64,000 nt of DNA from Chlorobiales bacterium Clorobi_01 (GTDB lineage Bacteria > Bacteroidota > Chlorobiia > Chlorobiales > Chlorobiaceae): positions 568,438 through 632,437 of the forward strand of contig LUZT01000006.1 in assembly GCA_001602925.1 (NCBI GenBank), given 5' to 3'. Under the pieces are notes generated by a model. That model saw only the letters and a list, made by a program, of their open reading frames with translations. It ran no database searches and was not told where the DNA came from. This document shows, in pieces, positions 48,143 to 56,544 of the stretch. Position 1 is the first letter of the stretch, and each line of letters starts with the position of its first letter. The position numbers and the translations under genes were made by a program.

Positions 48143-49471
48143 TCACACCCCTGCCAGCGCGTCGTCGAGCGCGGCAATAAGGTCGTCCGGGTGCTCCAGG
48201 CCGATTGAGAGGCGGATGAGGTCGGACGACAGCCCGCTTGCGACCCGCTGCTCTTCGGTCATCTGGCTGTGCGAGGTGCTTGCCGGGTGCAGGATCAGGC
48301 TTTTTGCGTCGCCGACGTTGGCCAGGTGCGAGAAGAGGTCGATGGTGTCGATGATCTTCACCGCCGCGTCGTAGCCGCCTTTCACGCCGAACACCACCAT
48401 GCCGCCGAAGCCGTGCTTGAGGTCGCGCGAGGCGAGCGCGTGCGACGGGTCATCCGGCAGGCCGGGGTAGCGCACCCAGGCAACTTTCGGGTGGCTCTTC
48501 AGGTGCTCGGCCACCTTCAGCGCGTTTTCGGAGTGGCGGATCATGCGCACCGGCAGCGTCTCGATGCCCTGGAGGAGGATCCACGAATTGTCGGGCGAGA
48601 TAGCCGCGCCGAGGTTCCTGAGCGGCACGGTGCGCACGCGGAGCGCGAAGGCGATTGGCGCGAGCGGCTCCGGCAGGTCGAGCGCCCAGCGCAGGCCGTG
48701 GTAGTTGGCATCCGGCTCGGTGAAGAGCGGATGCCGTCCGGCCTTCCAGTCGAAGCGACCGGCGTCGGTGATGATGCCGCCAAGCCCCGCGCCGTGGCCG
48801 CCGATCCACTTGGTGAGCGAGTTGATGACGATGTCCGCGCCAAGATCGATGGTGCGGAGCAGGTACGGCGTGGTGAAGGTGGCGTCCACGATGAGCGGCA
48901 GGCCGTTGCGATGCGCCACGTCGGCCACGGCGCGGACGTCGGTGTAGTCGAGCACCGGATTGCCGATGGTTTCGATGAAGACCGCGCGCGTCCTGTCGTC
49001 AATCGCCTTCTCGAAGTTCGCCGGATCTTTCGGATCGACGAACTTGACCGTGATGCCGAGCTTCGGCAAAATGGCGTCGAACTGTGTGTAGGTGCCGCCG
49101 TAGAGGTTGTTGGCCGAGACGATGTTGTCGCCCGCCTCGGCAAGCGTGATGATGGAATAGAAGATCGCCGAGGTGCCTGAGGCGAGGGCCACCGAAGCCG
49201 TGCCCCCTTCGAGCTGCGTGATGCGCTGTTCGAGCACGTCGGTGGTCGGATTCATCAGGCGCGTGTAGATGTTGCCCAGCTCCTTCAGCGCGAAGAGGTT
49301 GGCCGCATGTTCGGTGTTTTTGAAGAGGTACGAGCTGGTGCGGTAGACCGGTACGCCGCGCGACATGGTCGGGTCGATGGTCTGGCCTGCATGAAGGGCG
49401 AGCGTTTCGGGACGGTAGCGTTTGGGGGTTGGTTCGCTTTTTTCTTTGACGGGCGCGGGATTGGTTGGCAT
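48143..49471 (-). CDS. metY: O-acetylhomoserine sulfhydrylase
   Basis: 442 residues, longer than the other two PLP paralogues here, as is usual for MetY. It makes homocysteine directly from O-acetylhomoserine and sulfide. Landmarks are TLALHAGQTIDPTM, YRTSSYLFKNTEHAANLF, YTRLMNPTTDVLEQR, the PLP lysine in VINSLTKWIGGHGAGLGG and the MetY-type region WALDLPEPLAPIAFALRVR. A direct sulfhydrylation route fits a sulfide-rich habitat. The LuxR-type gene lies upstream on the same strand. Confidence 0.93.
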   Translation of the reverse strand: MPTNPAPVKEKSEPTPKRYRPETLALHAGQTIDPTMSRGVPVYRTSSYLFKNTEHAANLFALKELGNIYTRLMNPTTDVLEQRITQLEGGTASVALASGTSAIFYSIITLAEAGDNIVSANNLYGGTYTQFDAILPKLGITVKFVDPKDPANFEKAIDDRTRAVFIETIGNPVLDYTDVRAVADVAHRNGLPLIVDATFTTPYLLRTIDLGADIVINSLTKWIGGHGAGLGGIITDAGRFDWKAGRHPLFTEPDANYHGLRWALDLPEPLAPIAFALRVRTVPLRNLGAAISPDNSWILLQGIETLPVRMIRHSENALKVAEHLKSHPKVAWVRYPGLPDDPSHALASRDLKHGFGGMVVFGVKGGYDAAVKIIDTIDLFSHLANVGDAKSLILHPASTSHSQMTEEQRVASGLSSDLIRLSIGLEHPDDLIAALDDALAGV

Positions 49472-49549
49472 GGGTACAAGTCGTTAGATGTTATATGGTT
49501 ATCAGTTGTAAGATCGGGAAGCCGCGCCGCCCGTGAAATCCCGCCGAAG

Positions 49550-49566
49550 CGGTATTTTTCATACCG
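49550..49566. promoter_or_regulatory. Inverted repeat upstream of metY
   Basis: CGGTAT (49550-49555) and ATACCG (49561-49566) flank five bases, about 80-95 bases before the metY start. The ten bases TTTACGGTAT (minus strand) also occur at 46588-46597 upstream of the metB-type gene. A shared operator is possible. Confidence 0.35.
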
Positions 49567-49579
49567 TAAAAGGGGGAGG

Positions 49580-50266
49580 TCAGATGTGGTATTCGATGTT
49601 GTCGATCAGCCCGGCCTTGATGGCGTGCAGCATCATCTCCTGACTGCTCGACACGCCGAGCTTGCGGAAGATGTTTTTGCGGTGGGTCATCACGGTGTGG
49701 AAGCTGATATGTTTTTTTGCCGCGATCTCTTTGGTGGAGAGGCCGGACGAGATCAGCCGCACGATCTCGATTTCGGAAGCCGTCAGGAGGGCGGTGTCCC
49801 GCGAGGGTTCGTCCTGCCGGAGCAGGATGTCGAGCACGCTGCCGGTATACCCTTTTTTCTTTTTCAGCGCCGTCGCGATGGCGTGCATCAATTCCGCCCG
49901 GTCATCGGTCTTGAGTGCGATATTCCTGATTCCGGCACGGTTCAGTTCGCGAATCTGCATCGGGGTTATCAGGTTGCAGAGCGCCAGCACGGGACGACCG
50001 GGCTGGCTCGCGGCGATCTCCGCGAGATCATTGATTGAGCGGTAATCGAGCAGGATGTAGTCTGTGACGAGCAGCGATACTTCACAGCTCTTGAGTTTTT
50101 CGATCAGCTCATGCCTCGATTCCGCCGTCTCTACTGTGTAACCGTTCTCCAGAAGCAGCGAGGTCAGAGCGGCGGTCGTCAGGTACTGGCTGTCCGCGAT
50201 GAGAATTGCGCCATGATTCCGGTTCGACGACGGTTCTGCTGACTGGGCTGCGGCGGGGCGAGGCAT
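49580..50266 (-). CDS. LuxR/NarL-type response regulator
   Basis: 228 residues. A receiver-like domain (about 20-140) keeps the phosphoacceptor Asp (LLVTDYILLDYRS) and the Lys (NIALKTDD), but the conserved acidic pair is reduced to one Asp (IADSQ) and the Ser/Thr switch position looks like Cys (LALCN). The HTH LuxR domain (about 155-220) has LTASEIEIVRLISSGLSTKEIA (cited in part) and FHTVMTHRKNIFRKLGV. No kinase partner is adjacent. Possible regulator of the neighbouring sulfur genes; unproven. Confidence 0.9.
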   Translation of the reverse strand: MPRPAAAQSAEPSSNRNHGAILIADSQYLTTAALTSLLLENGYTVETAESRHELIEKLKSCEVSLLVTDYILLDYRSINDLAEIAASQPGRPVLALCNLITPMQIRELNRAGIRNIALKTDDRAELMHAIATALKKKKGYTGSVLDILLRQDEPSRDTALLTASEIEIVRLISSGLSTKEIAAKKHISFHTVMTHRKNIFRKLGVSSSQEMMLHAIKAGLIDNIEYHI

Positions 50267-50399
50267 AGAGTGGTTTCAGAATGGGGTTTTCGGAACAGCT
50301 GGGCAGATGCAAAACATGTGTCGAATCTGAAGTCTCCGGCGATGACCCGGCAGCTCAGGGTTTTGCCGGGTCATGCGTTCGTATTCTCGCTCGGCCCTG

Positions 50400-50858
50400 T
50401 TACACCTCCGCGCTTGCGGCTTTTTTGCCGAACAGTTTGTAGCGCTGCATGTTGAAATGGAAGTAGAGGTAGCAGCCGAAGCAGAAGCCGCAGAGGGCTA
50501 CCAGCGCGGCGAGTGCGACCATGGCGGAGATGATCCATCCGGCTTGTGTTGCGCCGAAAAGGAACGCGACCTGCGCTGCACCGAGCATGATGACGGCGAT
50601 GGAGTTGTTGAAACGCATCAGGAGCGGGCTCTCGGTCTCCGTGTTCTGATTCAGCTTTCTGAGAAGTCGTGAACCGGTGAAATAGATGAGGCTCGCTTTC
50701 TGGCCCCAGAGCACCGCTGGAAGCACGATCAGGAAGAGTGCTGTCGTGAAAAGCGGCTGCTGGAGGATGTAACCAAGCACGATGCCGGAAAGGAGCACGC
50801 TTCTGTTGAGTGTAACGATGGGCATCGGAATTCCACTGCTGGCCGGGTGCGCTGACAT
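50400..50858 (-). CDS. DUF4395 membrane protein
   Basis: 152 residues from ATG 50858; the frame continues to 50939 without support. Four membrane helices are seen, in pairs at about 20-55 and 90-130, with a short cytoplasmic stretch between them. Conserved positions include the N-terminal NRSVLL and the C-terminal CFGCYLYFHF, with a Cys-x2-Cys reminiscent of a redox motif. DUF4395 proteins are often beside thioredoxin-like or sulfurtransferase genes; here the context is sulfur amino acid synthesis. Function unknown. Confidence 0.85.
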   Translation of the reverse strand: MSAHPASSGIPMPIVTLNRSVLLSGIVLGYILQQPLFTTALFLIVLPAVLWGQKASLIYFTGSRLLRKLNQNTETESPLLMRFNNSIAVIMLGAAQVAFLFGATQAGWIISAMVALAALVALCGFCFGCYLYFHFNMQRYKLFGKKAASAEV

Positions 50859-51033
50859 GGGTATCAAGTGTTTCTGTTTCTGGAGTAGCGTTTTAACGAT
50901 AAGTGTCAAATGCCGTATTTTTTGTTTTGAAATTAACAATCGTTAATTAGATTTCCAAATGTTCGTTGTTTTCTTGGGCGTTGAGTTGCAACGAGCGCTG
51001 TTACCGATAATCTTCCGGAAAAGAATCCCTTTT

Positions 51034-52170
51034 ATGAGTTTTCAGACCGACACCATCCATGCCGGAGTGGCTCCGGATAAAGCCTATGGCGCCATCATGA
51101 CGCCGATTTACCAGAGTTCGACCTTTGTTTTCGAAGACATTGGCAAGCATCGTGGCTTCGATTACACCCGCAGCGGCAACCCGACCCGCAAAGCGCTTGA
51201 AGACAGCCTTGCGGCCCTCGAAGGGTGCTCCAGCGCGGTTGCCGTCACCACCGGCATGGCCGCCGTGGCGACCACGATGAATCTGTTCAAGAGTGGCGAC
51301 GAAATCATCTGCACCGATGACTGCTATGGCGGTACGGCGCGATTGCTCAGCACTTTCGCCGAGCATTTCAATATTCGCGTCCACTTTATCAATCTGCGGA
51401 ACCTTGACGGCATCGAAGCGTATGTCAATGAAAACACCAGAGCGGTATGGATCGAAACGCCATCCAATCCGCTTCTGAACCTTGTGGATATTGCCGCCGT
51501 GACGGCGTTCGCGAAGGAGCGGGGATTGCTGTCGATCGTTGACAACACGTTTTTGTCGCCCTATCTCCAGCAGCCGTTCAAGCTCGGGGCGGATGTCGTC
51601 GTTCATTCGACAACCAAGTATCTCAACGGCCACTCCGACGTGGTCGGCGGCGCGATTCTCTCCAACAGTCCTGATCTCGATCGGAAGCTGAAGTTCCTCG
51701 TCAACGCGCTTGGCACCTGCGCGCAGCCGTTCGATTGCTGGCTGGTGCTGCGTGGCATCAAGACGCTGGTGCCGCGGATGAAGGAGCACGAGCGCAATGC
51801 GCGGCTCGTCGCGGAGTTCCTCGACGGCCATCCGAAGGTGAGGCGCGTGTTTTATCCCGGCCTTGAAAGCCATCCGCAGCACGAGCTGGCCAAACGCCAG
51901 CAGCGCGGCTTTGGCGGCATGGTGTCGTTCGAGCTGGCGGGCGGGCAGGCTGAGGTCGAACGGGTGCTGCGTGGCACGCGGATTTTTGCGCTTGCCGAAA
52001 GTCTCGGCGGCGTCGAGTCGCTCATCGAGCATCCGGCGACCATGAGCCACGCTTCGATGTGCAGAGAGCACCGGCTGGGGGTGGGTATCACCGACTCGGT
52101 GATCCGCCTCTCGGTTGGTATTGAAGACCCGGACGATCTCGTCGCCGACCTTCGCCAGGCGCTTGCCTGA
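51034..52170 (+). CDS. Cystathionine gamma-synthase/beta-lyase-type PLP enzyme (second paralogue)
   Basis: 378 residues from ATG 51034 (MSFQTDTIHAG); the frame to 50959 lacks family resemblance. Landmarks are YQSSTFVFEDIG, YTRSGNPTRKALE, VDNTFLSPYLQQPF, the PLP lysine in [13 protein letters not shown] and [17 protein letters not shown]. It is close in length and motif to the enzyme at 45371-46513. One of the two may act in synthesis and the other in cleavage of cystathionine, but this cannot be decided here. Confidence 0.9.
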   Translation: MSFQTDTIHAGVAPDKAYGAIMTPIYQSSTFVFEDIGKHRGFDYTRSGNPTRKALEDSLAALEGCSSAVAVTTGMAAVATTMNLFKSGDEIICTDDCYGGTARLLSTFAEHFNIRVHFINLRNLDGIEAYVNENTRAVWIETPSNPLLNLVDIAAVTAFAKERGLLSIVDNTFLSPYLQQPFKLGADVVVHSTTKYLNGHSDVVGGAILSNSPDLDRKLKFLVNALGTCAQPFDCWLVLRGIKTLVPRMKEHERNARLVAEFLDGHPKVRRVFYPGLESHPQHELAKRQQRGFGGMVSFELAGGQAEVERVLRGTRIFALAESLGGVESLIEHPATMSHASMCREHRLGVGITDSVIRLSVGIEDPDDLVADLRQALA

Positions 52171-52348
52171 ATCATTCCCGGATATCCCCGCTCCATCCCA
52201 CTCCTGTGCAACGCAGAAATTCCCGGTCTTTTCTTTCTGACAGGTTCAGGAGGAGGGCCGGCCGGAGGGGGGATATCCGTTTTTTTAATCCACACTCGCT
52301 GGCTATACTTCATGACTATCTCCGGAACATTCATCGCATTCCGCCAGC

Positions 52349-53095
52349 ATGTCCACTCTCTCATTCCGAGGCAATTCGTCCGGTATTGAATACACCGTCA
52401 GGGTCAGTCGAAGGGCTCGGTATGCCCGTTTGAGGATGTCGCCTGAGGAGGGGCTGACAGTCGTCGTGCCGGTCGGGTTCGACAAAAAAAAGGTGCCCTC
52501 GCTGGTCGAGAGCAAGATAGCGTGGATTCTGAAGGTGCGACGAACTTTCGACAAGCATCGGCCCGCCGAATCCGGGAAGGACGATGTGGCGCTGCCGGAA
52601 GTGATCGAGCTTGCAGGAATCGGCGAATCGTGGCGGGTCAGATATCGTAGCGAGCCACGTCAGCGCATCACGATCACGGAAAAGGGCGAAGGCGAGCTTG
52701 AGGTTTCCGGTCCGGTCAGTGAGCACGCCATGTGCTTTGCGGCGCTCGAACAGTGGCTGAAACATCGCGCGAAGCTGAAGCTCGGATCGCAGCTCATGAG
52801 GCTGGCGTCGATCAACGGCTTCAAGGTTTCTGGAGTGTCGGTGAGAAAGCAGAAGAGCCGGTGGGGGAGTTGTTCGTCACGGGGCAACATCAACCTCAAT
52901 CTCAAGTTGATTTTTCTGCCGCCGCTGCTCGTGCGTTACATCATGATCCACGAGCTGTGTCACACGCTGCACATGAATCACTCCGCCCGCTATTGGGAGA
53001 CGGTTGCGCGGTTCGATCCGGACTGCGTCGTCCATGATCGCGAGATGAAACATGCGTGGCGCTTCGTGCCTGCGTGGTTTTCCAGCGCTCGCTGA
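52349..53095 (+). CDS. YgjP-like zinc metallopeptidase-type protein (DUF45)
   Basis: 248 residues. An N-terminal beta domain (YTVRVSRRARYARLRMS, VVVPVGFDKK) is followed by KSRWGSCSSRGNINLNLKLI (start of the DUF45 core) and the zinc motif HELCHTLHMNHSARYWE, in which HExxH and a later acidic/His residue ligate the metal. The family is named SprT/YgjP-like and is common beside restriction or housekeeping genes. Substrate unknown. Confidence 0.9.
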   Translation: MSTLSFRGNSSGIEYTVRVSRRARYARLRMSPEEGLTVVVPVGFDKKKVPSLVESKIAWILKVRRTFDKHRPAESGKDDVALPEVIELAGIGESWRVRYRSEPRQRITITEKGEGELEVSGPVSEHAMCFAALEQWLKHRAKLKLGSQLMRLASINGFKVSGVSVRKQKSRWGSCSSRGNINLNLKLIFLPPLLVRYIMIHELCHTLHMNHSARYWETVARFDPDCVVHDREMKHAWRFVPAWFSSAR

Positions 53096-53110
53096 CGGCG
53101 GTCGCGCGTT

Positions 53111-53392
53111 TCAGCGCTCTTCGAAGCGCTGGTTCGGCATCGATTTGATGCCCGAAAAGATGAGCGATGCGACGAGCAGCATCACCCCCCAGACAGCAGA
53201 GATCAGGGTCGTCGCCAGTCCGGGCAGCAGACCGAACTGCCAGAGGGTCGTGATGCAGAGCGCGAGCCAGAGCGCCACGATGGCGATGGCTTTTCCTTTG
53301 GCAATCGAACGCATCAGGGCCGGGATCGATGCGATGCACAGGCATCCTGCCGTCAGGAGCCAGTATACCGGTTCGTGCAGAATAGTCATCAT
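53111..53392 (-). CDS. Small hydrophobic membrane protein
   Basis: 93 residues with three predicted helices (about 8-27, 33-51, 55-80). It ends with a basic hydrophilic tail (KSMPNQRFEER). It is convergent with the YgjP-like gene and divergent from alanine dehydrogenase 2. No family recognised. Confidence 0.65.
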   Translation of the reverse strand: MMTILHEPVYWLLTAGCLCIASIPALMRSIAKGKAIAIVALWLALCITTLWQFGLLPGLATTLISAVWGVMLLVASLIFSGIKSMPNQRFEER

Positions 53393-53507
53393 TCGGGATT
53401 TCGTGCAGGATTCTTTCAGGCCGCATCTTCACTTGCCACTGTTCCTGAAAACAGGCTGAAACAGTACATTGAAAAGAGAGGCGGATAACCCTAATCATTT
53501 TTCTGCC

Positions 53508-54611
53508 ATGAATATAGGAATTCCAAGGGAAATCAAGATTCGCGAGACCAGGGTGGCCTGCACTCCCGCGGGCGTGCGGCAGCTCGTCGGTGCGGGGCAT
53601 CGCGTGGTTGTCGAGTGCGGCGCGGGCGAGGCGAGCGGGTTCAGCGACGAGAAGTACCGGCTGGCCGGAGCGGTGCTCGCTTCCTCGGCTGAGGAGGTCT
53701 GGAAGAGCGAGCTGGTCGTCAAGGTGAAAGAGCCGATGGCGGAGGAGTACCGCTTTTTCCGGAAAGAGCTGGTCATCTTCACCTATCTGCATCTCGCAGG
53801 TGTGCCGGGTCTTGCCAAAGCGCTTGTGGATTCAGGCGTTACCGCTATCGGTTATGAGACCGTCGAGGTCGGCGGGCGTTTGCCGCTGCTGGCTCCGATG
53901 AGCGAGGTCGCCGGAAAGATGAGCGTGCTCATGGGCGGATACTATCTCTCGAAGCACAACGGCGGCGAAGGAAAGCTGCTTTGCGGCGTGCCGGGTGTGC
54001 TGCCCGGCAGGGTGCTCGTGCTTGGCGGAGGCGTCGCCGGGATGAGCGCCGCACGGATTGCTGCAGGACTTGGCGCGGAGGTGACGGTCATGGAGACCAA
54101 CCACGACCGGATGCGTGAGCTGGAAGCCCAGCTTCCCGCCGAAGTGCATACGATCTACTCGAACGAGCAGCATCTCGAAGAGCTGTTACCGGGAACCGAC
54201 CTGTTGATCGGTGCGGTGCTGCTCCCCGGCGCGACTGCGCCGAAGCTCGTCACACGCGGCATGGTGCAATCGATGAAGCCCGGTGCGGTGATCGTCGATA
54301 TCGCTATTGATCAGGGTGGTTGCATCGAGACCTCGCGCCCGACTTCGCATCTCGATCCGGTCTTCATCGACAATGGAGTCGTGCACTATTGCGTGACCAA
54401 CATGCCTGCTGCCTATCCCGCAACCTCCACCGAAGCGCTGACCGGCGTGACACTGCCCTACGTCCGGCGGCTTGCCGATCTCGGGTTGGAGAGTGCGATG
54501 GTGGTGATGCCCGGTCTCGCGGGCGGGCTGAATGTCTACAACGGTGCGATCACGCAGAAAGCCGTAGCCGATTCAGTCGGATTGCCCTGTCAGGAGAATC
54601 CTTTCGCGTGA
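53508..54611 (+). CDS. ald: Alanine dehydrogenase (second paralogue, canonical length)
   Basis: 367 residues, the standard alanine dehydrogenase length. It begins MNIGIPREIKIRETRVACTP, has the substrate loop YLHLAG, NAD fold VLVLGGGVAGMSAARIAAGLGAEVTVME (cited in part), the conserved VIVDIAIDQGGCIETSRPT and the C-terminal signature GLAGGLNVYNGAITQKAVA. It interconverts alanine with pyruvate and ammonia. ATG 53508 fits the family start; the upstream frame to 53469 does not. This is the better candidate for the true Ald, compared with the extended paralogue at 19505-20725. Confidence 0.95.
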   Translation: MNIGIPREIKIRETRVACTPAGVRQLVGAGHRVVVECGAGEASGFSDEKYRLAGAVLASSAEEVWKSELVVKVKEPMAEEYRFFRKELVIFTYLHLAGVPGLAKALVDSGVTAIGYETVEVGGRLPLLAPMSEVAGKMSVLMGGYYLSKHNGGEGKLLCGVPGVLPGRVLVLGGGVAGMSAARIAAGLGAEVTVMETNHDRMRELEAQLPAEVHTIYSNEQHLEELLPGTDLLIGAVLLPGATAPKLVTRGMVQSMKPGAVIVDIAIDQGGCIETSRPTSHLDPVFIDNGVVHYCVTNMPAAYPATSTEALTGVTLPYVRRLADLGLESAMVVMPGLAGGLNVYNGAITQKAVADSVGLPCQENPFA

Positions 54612-54633
54612 GGGTGTAGTGGTGTGAATCGTT

Positions 54634-54662
54634 ATAAGTCCTATAGGTCGTATAGGACTTAT
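54634..54662. terminator. A/T-rich bidirectional hairpin between convergent genes
   Basis: ATAAGTCCTATA (54634-54645) pairs perfectly with TATAGGACTTAT (54651-54662), loop GGTCG. A related hairpin occurs at 56485. It lies between the convergent ald and PPC-domain genes. Confidence 0.6.
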
Positions 54663-54732
54663 GAGATGGATAGAAACGGATGGGAAAACATGAATGGATG
54701 ATTTTTTACTTTCATTCATCGTCTTTTCTTTT

Positions 54733-55176
54733 TCACGGTACCAGCAGTTTGAAGCCGGTGGCCTTGTCGGGCAGGCGGCAGGCTTTCGAACCGAGCAGCT
54801 CGACGAGGATGACCTCCATGACATGCCACACCTTGACGCCGTTGCGAACGCAGCCGGTGACGGTGTTTTCCTCGCGGCCGCACGCCATGTGCAGGTGAAC
54901 GACTGGCGCGCCGGTGTCGTCGGGGAAAAGGGTGCCGGTGCCGACAACCTCATGCGCGTCGTACAGCTCGTGCACCATCGGATTGACCGGGAACGCCCTG
55001 CTCTCTTCCGGCCCGACGACCAGTTTGCTCTCCTTGTCCGCCCCGCCAACCACGTTCAGGTAAGCCCGCTCGACTCCCTTTTCCTTCGCAAATCGTTCGA
55101 TCTCTTCGTGAAAGATGTCGCCATCTTCAAGCCTGATGACGAACACTCGTCCCTGTGTTGCTTCCGAGTATTTCAT
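54733..55176 (-). CDS. PPC/DUF296-domain protein
   Basis: 147 residues from ATG 55176 (MKYSEA). The PPC fold is shown by FVIRLEDGDIFHEEIERFAKEKGV (cited in part), AYLNVVGGADKESKL, and metal-site histidines in VVHLHMACGREE. In plants PPC domains accompany AT-hooks; the bacterial stand-alone form has no settled function and has been crystallised as a trimer. It follows the tspO-type gene on the same strand, with a 106-base gap. Confidence 0.85.
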   Translation of the reverse strand: MKYSEATQGRVFVIRLEDGDIFHEEIERFAKEKGVERAYLNVVGGADKESKLVVGPEESRAFPVNPMVHELYDAHEVVGTGTLFPDDTGAPVVHLHMACGREENTVTGCVRNGVKVWHVMEVILVELLGSKACRLPDKATGFKLLVP

Positions 55177-55282
55177 GGTCTGTAAGTTCCGGAGATTGAG
55201 CCTGTTCCTGTCGGTTTTTTTGTAAGGTAGCGATTCGGCTGTATCCGGCAATGAGGCAGAAATGGTTTCAGTTCTGGTCCTG

Positions 55283-55669
55283 TTACGGATTGAGGCGCCA
55301 GATGCTCCAGTTCAGGTAGGTTGCGAGCAGGCACCAGCAGAAATAGGGGATGAGCAGGGCCGCTGCCAGAGGCTTTGTCAGGAAAAAGAGCCCGATAATG
55401 ATGACCAGCGTTACATCCATGAACAGCAGGTCCATGAGGGCGGCAAGGATTTTCTTTTTGCCGAAAAAGATCGATGTCCACGAAAATCCCGCCGCGAAGT
55501 GTACTGCCAGCAGCAGAAGCGTTACGGTGAAAAAGGGTTTGACCGGAGTCCGGAAATAGACGATCAGCGCGATAGCGATGAGCACGTACAAGGTTGACCA
55601 TACCGGCCAGAACAGCCCTTTTGGTGGCGTCAGTTTCGGCTTGTTGAGTTCGTCATACCAGCTTTGCAT
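55283..55669 (-). CDS. tspO: TspO/MBR-family protein lacking the first helix
   Basis: 128 residues, against about 155-160 in TspO. The sequence begins at the family motif WYDELNKPKLTPPKGLFWPVW (MQS-WYDELNKPKLTPPKG), which normally follows transmembrane helix 1, so four helices remain. AAGGAGAG ten bases before the ATG shows that the start is genuine. TspO proteins bind tetrapyrroles and influence pigment synthesis and stress in photosynthetic bacteria. Conserved W, WSxLY and the late CWCLLATYLNWSIWRLN are kept. Confidence 0.85.
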   Translation of the reverse strand: MQSWYDELNKPKLTPPKGLFWPVWSTLYVLIAIALIVYFRTPVKPFFTVTLLLLAVHFAAGFSWTSIFFGKKKILAALMDLLFMDVTLVIIIGLFFLTKPLAAALLIPYFCWCLLATYLNWSIWRLNP

Positions 55670-55736
55670 GTCTTACTCTCCTTTTTCCGGAATAATGCCA
55701 CGCCGCTGCAAATGGTTCCGATGTGAGAAGTTGCCG

Positions 55737-56048
55737 TCAGGGATTGAAGGTGATTTGCAGACTGTCGCCTTCGGCCTCCGTCATGGTGTAGGTGCCTTTT
55801 CTGCGAATGACCAGTCCCTTTTGAATCCCTTCGGGAATGATGCGCTCGGCGACGGCGTCAGCCTCCGTAGTATCGCACTCGGTGTTGAAGAACAGAGCCA
55901 GCGCATTGGGCTCGGCAGCGTCGAACTGTAGCAGGAAGTCGTTGTGATTGATGAAGACCAGGTCATCATAGGCGTAGGTGACCTCGTGGCCGAGCGCCTC
56001 GATCATTGCCATGACTTCGCCCAGCGGGCGTAACGGAGTTTGTTCCAT
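55737..56048 (-). CDS. Conserved hypothetical protein
   Basis: 103 residues, acidic, soluble and without signal sequence. The pattern (EALGHEVTYAYDDLVFINHNDFLLQF, cited in part, then FNTECDTTEADAVAERI) suggests a small alpha/beta fold. Clear coding bias on this strand. It is upstream of the tspO-type gene, about 67 bases apart. No family recognised. Confidence 0.7.
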   Translation of the reverse strand: MEQTPLRPLGEVMAMIEALGHEVTYAYDDLVFINHNDFLLQFDAAEPNALALFFNTECDTTEADAVAERIIPEGIQKGLVIRRKGTYTMTEAEGDSLQITFNP

Positions 56049-56197
56049 GTTTATCGGACGGTTGGATTGCGGTTGCTTCCTGTCGCTTCTTACTAACGCG
56101 GAAGAGTTTGTTTTTGTTTAATAAATAAGATATAATTTCAATATCGCCTAAAAAAATAAGTCGATTATTTACAATAATGTATGAAAAAGGGGGCTTT

Positions 56198-56452
56198 ATG
56201 GCCGGAAGCGCATTGCAGACATGGGAGAAGGTGCTTGAATACGCATCGGTGCCTTTGCATGGAACCATGTCGCGGAAAATCAGGAAAGGGGTCAAGTTGC
56301 AGATCAACGAGGGCGCGGTCTATGAAAATGCCGTACTGTTTATCAGCGACCTGTTTCTGCGGGTGACCGAGGACTCTGCGGACACTTCGGTTAACACCTA
56401 TTACAGCATCGATTCGATCGCGAGTATCCGAACCTACAGCACCAAGGAGTGA
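56198..56452 (+). CDS. Small hypothetical protein
   Basis: 84 residues from ATG 56198, which has GGGGG before it; the alternative ATG at 56177 adds seven residues but lacks a ribosome site. The product appears beta-rich (GVKLQINEGAVYENAVLFISDLFLRV, cited in part) with no membrane segment. A shared-type hairpin follows at 56485. No family recognised. Confidence 0.65.
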   Translation: MAGSALQTWEKVLEYASVPLHGTMSRKIRKGVKLQINEGAVYENAVLFISDLFLRVTEDSADTSVNTYYSIDSIASIRTYSTKE

Positions 56453-56484
56453 AGATTCGGATGATTTGATTTAAGTTGCTTTTT

Positions 56485-56526
56485 ATAAATGACTTATAGG
56501 TGATGTAACGCCTATAAGTCATTTAT
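56485..56526. terminator. Long A/T-rich hairpin between convergent genes
   Basis: ATAAATGACTTATAGG (56485-56500) pairs perfectly with CCTATAAGTCATTTAT (56511-56526) over a 10-base loop. It shares the GACTTATA/TATAAGTC core with the hairpin at 54634 and also lies between convergent genes. Confidence 0.65.
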
Positions 56527-56544
56527 GAAATGATGCTGCCTGCC

